Shown here: positions 1-4,826 of the stretch, piece by piece | How positions within the stretch are numbered: position 1 is the stretch's first letter | Layout of the letters: each line of letters begins with the position of its first letter | Origin: Clostridia bacterium | Lineage (GTDB): Bacteria; Bacillota; Clostridia; Oscillospirales; SIG627 | Direction: 5' to 3' | NCBI GenBank assembly: GCA_017453605.1 | Contig: JAFTEP010000062.1 | Location: 1 to 7,030, forward strand | Length of the DNA stretch: 7,030 nucleotides | Notes under the pieces: model-generated | Seen by the model: only the letters and a program-made list of their open reading frames with translations | Database searches by the model: none | Told to the model about the DNA's origin: nothing | Made by a program: the position numbers and the translations under genes

Positions 1-15
1 AGCAATACCGCCGCC

Positions 16-51
16 TGCCCGCCGGGGAAGCTGTCGCTTCCCCGGCGGGCA
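16..51 (-). terminator. Perfect GC-rich hairpin, possible terminator of the trkAH transcription unit
   Basis: Bases 17-31 are perfectly complementary to bases 36-50, with a four-base TGTC loop (32-35); the T16:A51 pair extends the stem to 16 bp. The stem is almost entirely G/C apart from two A/T pairs near the loop and the closing pair. It lies about 70 bases downstream of the trkH stop codon, where a transcription end is expected. Neither strand has a T-run directly after the stem, so it is not a canonical intrinsic terminator; it could be a factor-dependent stop, an mRNA-stabilising 3' hairpin, or an intergenic repeat copy. The hairpin itself is certain; the function is inferred. Confidence 0.4.
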
Positions 52-62
52 CGTGGTTTAGG

Positions 63-91
63 ATGATCGTTGTTTTCGTATGATCGTTGTT
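63..91. repeat. 12-bp tandem-like direct repeat
   Basis: The 12-mer ATGATCGTTGTT occurs at 63-74 and again at 80-91, giving a 17-base period with a 5-base spacer (TTCGT). It lies between the GC-rich hairpin and the trkH stop codon, in non-coding sequence. The repeat is exact; whether it binds a protein or is a local duplication cannot be told from two copies. Confidence 0.6.
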
Positions 92-94
92 AAG

Positions 95-116
95 GATCAA
101 ATCAAACTTTTTGATC
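95..116 (+). terminator. Weak AT-rich hairpin followed by T-rich stretch (plus-strand direction)
   Basis: GATCAAA at 95-101 pairs with TTTGATC at 110-116 around an 8-base loop; an alternative 6-bp stem (101-106 with 110-115) competes with it. Read on the plus strand it is followed by a T-rich stretch running to about 130, the layout of an intrinsic terminator for a gene entering from the left, although no such gene is visible in the window. The stem is short and AT-rich, so it would be weak. The T-run also encodes the Lys-Lys-stop end of trkH, so it may be fortuitous. Confidence 0.2.
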
Positions 117-121
117 TGTTA

Positions 122-1558
122 TTATTTTTTCCACGCGGAGGGACTGAAAAGGGCGAGCATCGGGAAGAGCTCGAGCCTGCCGGCGAGCATATCGAAGATA
201 AGGACTATTTTCGAGACGGCGGAAAAGCCGCTGTAATTGCCGACGGGACCGACCTCAGCAAGACCGGGACCGACGTTGTTGAGGCAGGCGGCGACGGAAG
301 TGAAGGAGCCCGTGAACGAAAAGCCGTCGGCTGAGATCACAAGCAATGAGACCCAGAAAATGAGAACGTAGACCGCCATATAGCCCATCACGCCGTTCGC
401 GTTCTTCTCGGCGAGCTTGCCCTCGAATTTGACCTGCTGGACGGAGCGCGGTGAGATCTGCTTTTTCAGGGAGCTGAACGCGGATTTGACCAGGATCGCA
501 AACCTCGAGATCTTGATGCCGCCGCCGGTGGAGCCGGACATCGCGCCGATGAACATGAGAAAGACGAGTACGGCCTGCGAGAGCACGGGCCATGCGGCAA
601 AATCCACCGTCGAATAGCCCGTGGTCGAGATCACCGAGGCGACGGAGAACGACGCGTATCTGAAGGCGTCGGCGAAGTTGTGATAAATCTGCAGGACGTT
701 GACGGTCACGACGGCGACAGACGCAATGACCACCCCGCCGAACCACTTGAGCTCCTCGCTTTTGGCGGCTTCGCGAAAACTGCCGATGAGGATGAAATAG
801 TATAGATTGAAGTTCACGCTGAATATGAGCATGAACGCGGTGATGACGTACTGGACGTAGGGGCTCTGAAAGTGCCCGATGCTGTCGTTGTAAATACTGA
901 AGCCGCCCGTGCCGGCGGTGCCGAAGGCGTGGACGAGAGCTTCGTAGAAATCGAGCCCTCCGAACATGAGCATCACGGTCTCCGCGGCGGTCAGAGCGAT
1001 GTAGATCATATAGAGTATGCGAGAGTTCGCCTTCATCTTCGACACGAGTTTTCCCGTCTGGGGACCGGGGACTTCGGCGCGCATAATGTGCATCGACTGG
1101 TTTTCGCCGAGAGAGAGGATCATCATGACGAACACGAGAACGCCCATCCCGCCGACCCAGTGGGTGAAGCTGCGCCAAAACAGATCCGCGCGGCTCAAAG
1201 ATTCTATATCCGTTAAGATCGTCGAGCCTGTCGTCGTGAAGCCGGAGACGATCTCAAAAAGGGCGTCAAGAAAGCCCGCCGCTCCGTTGAAGACGAGCGG
1301 CAGGGCGCCGAAAAGACTGACCGCGAGCCAGCCGAGTCCGGCGATGACCAGACCCTCTCTTGCGCGGACCGTCTCGTTTTTTGTTTTCTTGATGAAGCCG
1401 AGAGAGCCGACAAGCATCAGCGCGAGAGCGGCGAAAAGATACGTGAGCGCGCTGGAGTTCTGGCCGTAGATAAAGCCGAGCGCGGCGCACGGGAGCATCA
1501 TAACGCCTTCAAAGCACACTATCTTGGCGACAGTCAAAAGAATGAACTTCAGATTCAT
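122..1558 (-). CDS. trkH: TrkH family potassium uptake protein (membrane, ion-conducting subunit)
   Basis: This 478-residue integral membrane protein is the K+-translocating subunit of a Trk system and acts in the cytoplasmic membrane, gated by cytosolic TrkA. It has the fourfold membrane-pore-membrane layout: hydrophobic helices at about 13-31, 38-55, 71-90, 131-150, 181-200, 234-258, 272-292, 329-345, 391-411 and 446-470. The four filter loops are visible: TTTGS (108-112), GTAGTGGFS (213-221), STTGYS (311-316) and NNVGPG (427-432), each keeping its filter glycine. The intramembrane gating loop GAMSGSTGGGIKISR (338-352) and the conserved C-terminal GRLELFPML (460-468) are present. Length matches the family norm of about 480. 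The ATG is two bases after the trkA stop; no strong ribosome site sits at good spacing (a GAGGA lies about 15 bases upstream), so translation is probably coupled to trkA. The gene appears intact. Confidence 0.95.
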   Translation of the reverse strand: MNLKFILLTVAKIVCFEGVMMLPCAALGFIYGQNSSALTYLFAALALMLVGSLGFIKKTKNETVRAREGLVIAGLGWLAVSLFGALPLVFNGAAGFLDALFEIVSGFTTTGSTILTDIESLSRADLFWRSFTHWVGGMGVLVFVMMILSLGENQSMHIMRAEVPGPQTGKLVSKMKANSRILYMIYIALTAAETVMLMFGGLDFYEALVHAFGTAGTGGFSIYNDSIGHFQSPYVQYVITAFMLIFSVNFNLYYFILIGSFREAAKSEELKWFGGVVIASVAVVTVNVLQIYHNFADAFRYASFSVASVISTTGYSTVDFAAWPVLSQAVLVFLMFIGAMSGSTGGGIKISRFAILVKSAFSSLKKQISPRSVQQVKFEGKLAEKNANGVMGYMAVYVLIFWVSLLVISADGFSFTGSFTSVAACLNNVGPGLAEVGPVGNYSGFSAVSKIVLIFDMLAGRLELFPMLALFSPSAWKK

Positions 1559-1560
1559 GG

Positions 1561-2916
1561 CTATTTAAGAATATCCTCTAAGCTCGAAAGCTGTTCGTTC
1601 AGAGTCGTCACGATCACGTTGTCTCCGGCGATGATCTCGTCGGAGCCGCCGGGGATGATGATGCGGTTGTCGCGGATGATACAGCAGATGAGAAGGTTTT
1701 CTTTGAGTTCGAGCTTGCTCAGCGGCTTCCCGATGACCCTGCTGTCGGGATCGACGTGGAATTCGAGAGCCTCGACCTTGTTGTCGACGAGGCGGTACAT
1801 CGTGCGGACTCCGCTCCCGGTGCCGGTCTTCATCGAGCGGATATAGGTGAGGATCAGATTCCCGGTCAGCACTCTCGGAACGACGACGCTCTCGAGCCCG
1901 ACGGCGTCGATGATGTCGCCGAGCTGGTTTTTTGAGATCTTGGTGATGACCTTCCCTATCCCGCAGCGGCGCGCGTACATACTGACGATGATGTTCTCCT
2001 CGTCCCTGCCCGTGACCGCGATGCAAGCGTCCGCCAAAGAGAAGTTCTCCTCGTTGAGAAGGCTCTGATCGGTGCCGTCTCCGCAGATGATCTTCGCCTT
2101 GGGCAAAAGCTCGGTGAGCTCACAGCACCTGTCGAAATCGTTCTCAACGATCTTGACGCTGACTCCGAGCTCCATAAGCTGTTTTGAAAGATAATAGGCG
2201 ATCCTGCCGCCGCCGATCACGAAAAGGTTCTTGACCCTGTTGTGGACGACTCCGGACTCCCTGAAAAACAGCGAAAGCTGATCGTGAGAGGCGGTGAAAA
2301 AGAGCCTGTCTCCGGCGCGGATGTGGTTTTCGCCGTTGGGGACGTAGACCTCATCGCCGCGCACTATCGCGCAGACGAGGATCCTCGCCTTTATATGGCG
2401 CGGGAGCTGTCTTATCTGGATCCCGTCGAGCGGCGAGCCCTCCGGGACTCTCATCTCCGCAAGATCCACCTTGCCCTTGGCAAAGGTGCTGATGCCGATT
2501 GCGGACGGATATCTCACGAGCCTCGAGATCTCGGCTGCCGCCGCGCTCTCGGGATTGACGACCATGTCGAGCCCCATCTTGTCGAGGATGTGCAAAAAAT
2601 CGCGCGAATACTCGGGGTCCCTGATCCTCGCTACCGTCCTGCCGACTCCGAGCTTCTTTGCGACAAGACAGCAGAGCATGTTGATCTCGTCGGAGTTGGT
2701 GGCGGCGATCATGACGTCCGCGTGATTCACTCCCGCTTCGAGCTGGACGGAATAGTTGACGCCGTTGCCCGAAACGCCGTTGACGTCGATCGCGTTAAGT
2801 GTCTCCTCTATGACGGAGCCGCTGCGGTCGACGACGGTCACGTCGTGTCCCTCGTCGGAAAGAGTGGAGGCGAGAGTGAAACCTATCTTGCCTATGCCGA
2901 TAATGACGATCTTCAT
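1561..2916 (-). CDS. trkA: Trk system potassium transporter TrkA (NAD-binding regulatory subunit)
   Basis: This 451-residue cytosolic protein is the gating ring subunit that binds nucleotides (NAD(H), ATP/ADP in studied homologues) and controls TrkH. It shows the duplicated TrkA layout: RCK_N at about 1-120, with GxGxxG as GIGKIG (7-12) and the acidic residue D30 ending the second strand; RCK_C at about 140-220; a second RCK_N at about 228-348, with GGGRIA (235-240) and acidic E258; and a second RCK_C at about 370-450. The second glycine motif is less canonical (Ala for the last Gly), so its nucleotide binding may differ. Two RCK pairs distinguish it from the single-unit KtrA (about 220 residues). 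It starts 30 bases after the MBL gene stop. A GAGGT lies about 15 bases before the ATG, farther than ideal, yet MKIVIIGIG is the expected N-terminus, so this start is favoured. It ends two bases before trkH. Confidence 0.95.
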   Translation of the reverse strand: MKIVIIGIGKIGFTLASTLSDEGHDVTVVDRSGSVIEETLNAIDVNGVSGNGVNYSVQLEAGVNHADVMIAATNSDEINMLCCLVAKKLGVGRTVARIRDPEYSRDFLHILDKMGLDMVVNPESAAAAEISRLVRYPSAIGISTFAKGKVDLAEMRVPEGSPLDGIQIRQLPRHIKARILVCAIVRGDEVYVPNGENHIRAGDRLFFTASHDQLSLFFRESGVVHNRVKNLFVIGGGRIAYYLSKQLMELGVSVKIVENDFDRCCELTELLPKAKIICGDGTDQSLLNEENFSLADACIAVTGRDEENIIVSMYARRCGIGKVITKISKNQLGDIIDAVGLESVVVPRVLTGNLILTYIRSMKTGTGSGVRTMYRLVDNKVEALEFHVDPDSRVIGKPLSKLELKENLLICCIIRDNRIIIPGGSDEIIAGDNVIVTTLNEQLSSLEDILK

Positions 2917-2946
2917 TTCAGAAAATATTTAACCTCAAAAGCAGAT

Positions 2947-3774
2947 TCAGTCGAGATCTATCACGACGTCGCCGCGATCCGCGACAAGATTCTTTTCTAC
3001 GCCGATCTTTTCGATCCATTCCCTCGTGCGGACGGTCTTGAAGATGTCGCTGTCAAAGCCCTTGCCGTAGCGGTCGTTGTTCCAGAGCCAGTCGGGAGCG
3101 CACCAGAGGCAGATCTTCGGCTTACACGCCTGATAGAAGCTCTCCTTGACGCCGTTCTGTCCGTGGTGAGCCATCTGGACGTAGTCGCAGACGATCTCGT
3201 CGGGCTTGTCTCGCATCAGTTCGTCTCCCGCCTCCTCGCCGAGATCTCCCAGGAAGAGGAAGGTCCTGTTTTTCAGCGTCATTTTGAAGACCGTGGAGGA
3301 GTTGTTGCAGGTGTTCTCCTTTATGCGGCAGTCGACGGTGAACAGCACCTTGAAGTGAGCGGTCCCGACGTCGAACTCGTCGTCGATGGAAACGGTCACG
3401 ACCCTTTGATGGAAGGCGGCGGAAAGCTCGTTGAAGCGCCTGAGCGTGCGGGCTCCGCCCTTGGGCTCCTCGTGAAAAAGATACTGTTCGGAGGGGAAAC
3501 AGCAGTAGATCTTCTCGAAGTCGATATATCTTCTTCTGTTTTCGAGGAGCCAGAAGAAGGCGTCCATGTGGTCGTCGTGAGCGTGTGTGAAGAGCCAAGC
3601 GTCGACGATCGGGAACCTCGCGCCCGTTATCCTCTGCAGTTCGTCGAGAAGGTGCTGGCCGTCCGGCGCGTTGCCGCCGTCGATCACGATCACCTTTCCG
3701 CTCTCTTCGGTGATGATGAAGCCCATCATCTGAGTGTGGGTCTGATTTGAAAGCATATAAACTCTGTTTTCCAT
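2947..3774 (-). CDS. ComEC-like MBL-fold metallo-hydrolase (soluble)
   Basis: This 275-residue protein has no membrane segment or evident signal peptide, so it is expected in the cytoplasm. The metal-binding motif HxHxDH is THAHDDH at 63-69 (H64, H66, D68, H69). Further family marks are VIDGG (30-34), the NSS/TVF strand region (158-163), LGDLG with the metal-bridging D177 (175-179), and the AHHGQNG motif (202-208, H203/H204) that resembles the HHGS element of the ComEC C-terminal hydrolase domain. All expected metal ligands are present, so it should be an active binuclear-metal phosphodiesterase/nuclease-type or other hydrolase; the substrate cannot be read from sequence. It is a stand-alone domain, not a competence channel. 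It follows the PfkB-like gene by 43 bases and precedes trkA by 30, consistent with cotranscription. The ATG start is supported by a strong ribosome site. Confidence 0.88.
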   Translation of the reverse strand: MENRVYMLSNQTHTQMMGFIITEESGKVIVIDGGNAPDGQHLLDELQRITGARFPIVDAWLFTHAHDDHMDAFFWLLENRRRYIDFEKIYCCFPSEQYLFHEEPKGGARTLRRFNELSAAFHQRVVTVSIDDEFDVGTAHFKVLFTVDCRIKENTCNNSSTVFKMTLKNRTFLFLGDLGEEAGDELMRDKPDEIVCDYVQMAHHGQNGVKESFYQACKPKICLWCAPDWLWNNDRYGKGFDSDIFKTVRTREWIEKIGVEKNLVADRGDVVIDLD

Positions 3775-3781
3775 ATCCTTG

Positions 3782-3788
3782 CACCTCC
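3782..3788 (-). promoter_or_regulatory. Strong Shine-Dalgarno site of the MBL hydrolase gene
   Basis: On the minus strand GGAGGTG ends seven bases before the ATG at 3774-3772. It is the best ribosome site in the window and fixes the start of the MBL gene. By comparison the sites before the PfkB-like gene, trkA and trkH are weak or badly spaced. Confidence 0.85.
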
Positions 3789-3817
3789 GTTTGGCGTATT
3801 TTTATATGGCGACGCCC

Positions 3818-4747
3818 TCATCCCTGAGAGCGTTTCAAAAACTCGTCGAGCATATCCGAATCGGGGATCGACGAGACCGAGCCGGGTTTTGAAGCGCAGA
3901 GAGTCGCGGCGGCGTGGGCGGCGAAAGCCGAGCGCTTCGGGTCGCCCCCGTTGATGAACGCGGCGCAGAAGGTCGCGCAGAAGGTCTCCTCCGCGGCGCT
4001 GACGTCGGCGGGCTCGCCGGGAAGAGGAGTTATCATCTCGCTGTATTTGCCGTCGGTGACGTAGGCGCCTCTCGCTCCGAGACGGAAAACGAAATACTTA
4101 GAGTCGATCCGCGCGGAGAGGCGGATCGCCGCCTTGACGTATTCCGTGAGGGAGTCCGGTCTGAAGCCGACGAACGACGCGATCTGGCTCTCGCCGATGA
4201 TCGCGGCGGTAAGTCTGCCGAGCTCGTGGAGCGGCGCGCTCTCGGAGAGCGCCGGAACGTCGAGGATCACGGCGGTGTCCTGTGCGGCGGCGAACGCCGC
4301 GCAGTTTTTCATCACGCCGTAAGGCAGATCGGAAGAAACAAGGACGGCGTCGGGATAGGTGACGAAAGCCGCCTCCGCGTCCTCGGCCCTGAGCGCTTCA
4401 GACGCGCCGGGATATAGGATCCCGCGGGTCCCAGAGGAGTCGCAGAGATTGACCTTCAGCGCGGTCGGCAGCACTTTGTCGACGCTCAGGTTCCTGACGT
4501 CGACTCCCGCCGACTCCAAAAGCTGTCTCAAGCGGGCTCCGTAGACGTCGCCGCCGACCCTGCCCAGAAAGAGAGTGTCGACTCCAAGCCTCGCGGCGCA
4601 GACGGCGCCGAGCAGTCCTCTTCCGCCGCCGGAAAACCCGTATTTACCGCCGGAGACAATCTCGCCTCCCGCGCCCGGAAGCTGCTGCATGGTCATGGAA
4701 AGCTCCATCCTGCACCCGCCGGCGACCAAAAGTCTGTTTTTCGGCAT
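3818..4747 (-). CDS. PfkB/ribokinase-fold protein with degenerate active-site motifs (possible pseudokinase)
   Basis: This 309-residue protein has ribokinase length and fold signatures: the N-terminal strand LLVAGG (6-11), the glycine-rich region GGRGLLGAVCAARLG (41-55), LGRVGGDVYG (61-70), LGARGAYVTDG (223-233) and a C-terminal helix. Active PfkB kinases phosphorylate sugars or nucleosides with ATP. Here the key positions differ: the substrate Asp of the early NxD segment is E15; GGKGANQ is GGRGLLG (41-47), losing the Asn; the NxxE metal/phosphate motif is GESQ (185-188); and the hallmark DTxGAGD is DVSAAEE (248-254), which replaces the anion-hole glycines and turns the catalytic Asp into E254. 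The frame is open and full length, so it is not an ordinary decaying pseudogene; a non-catalytic, binding or altered-chemistry role is inferred. The ATG at 4747 is the first start after an in-frame stop; a GAAAGGA lies 13 bases upstream. Substrate unknown. Confidence 0.8.
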   Translation of the reverse strand: MPKNRLLVAGGCRMELSMTMQQLPGAGGEIVSGGKYGFSGGGRGLLGAVCAARLGVDTLFLGRVGGDVYGARLRQLLESAGVDVRNLSVDKVLPTALKVNLCDSSGTRGILYPGASEALRAEDAEAAFVTYPDAVLVSSDLPYGVMKNCAAFAAAQDTAVILDVPALSESAPLHELGRLTAAIIGESQIASFVGFRPDSLTEYVKAAIRLSARIDSKYFVFRLGARGAYVTDGKYSEMITPLPGEPADVSAAEETFCATFCAAFINGGDPKRSAFAAHAAATLCASKPGSVSSIPDSDMLDEFLKRSQG

Positions 4748-4787
4748 CCGTTTTACCCGATCCTTTCAGCGTTTTTTCGTTGCGTAT

Positions 4788-4817
4788 ATTCTACACCTTT
4801 TCGCGCGGTTCTGTCAA
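4788..4817 (-). promoter_or_regulatory. Sigma-A/sigma-70 type promoter for the PfkB-like–MBL–trkA–trkH unit
   Basis: On the minus strand a perfect -35 box TTGACA (4817-4812) is followed after 18 bases by TAGAAT (4793-4788), five of six matches to TATAAT. Transcription would begin near 4781, giving a leader of about 30 bases before the ATG at 4747. The -35 box overlaps the TGA stop of the rhamnosidase gene (4816-4814). No other candidate of similar quality was found in the intergenic gaps. The match is seen directly; activity is inferred. Confidence 0.65.
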
Positions 4818-4826
4818 GTCCGCGCG
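4802..4826. repeat. Inverted repeat embracing the -35 box, possible operator
   Basis: CGCGCGG at 4802-4808 and CCGCGCG at 4820-4826 form a perfect 7-bp inverted repeat with an 11-base centre. The centre holds the TTGACA -35 box and the rhamnosidase stop codon. It could be a repressor operator, or an RNA hairpin at the end of the rhamnosidase message; no T-run follows, so it is not a typical intrinsic terminator. In GC-rich DNA such a CG-alternating repeat may also be chance. Confidence 0.4.

Noticed and set aside
2917..2946. A possible promoter or riboswitch before trkA
   Set aside because: The 30-base gap is too short for a c-di-AMP-type riboswitch. The TTAAAT box has no convincing -35 partner within the MBL gene end.
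2242..3750. A 502-codon open frame on the plus strand
   Set aside because: It runs antisense across both trkA and the MBL hydrolase, including their intergenic gap, and its translation shows no recognisable motif, while the minus-strand frames carry clear family signatures. Long antisense open frames are common in GC-biased genes.
3775..3817. A possible internal promoter (TATAAA at the gap before the MBL gene)
   Set aside because: The only TTGAAA-like -35 box lies about 26 bases upstream of it, too far for a sigma-A promoter.
3914..4417. A 167-codon plus-strand open frame opposite the PfkB-like gene
   Set aside because: The translation is low in hydrophobic residues and rich in Arg, Gly and Glu, typical of a shadow frame; no supporting ribosome site or family motif was seen.
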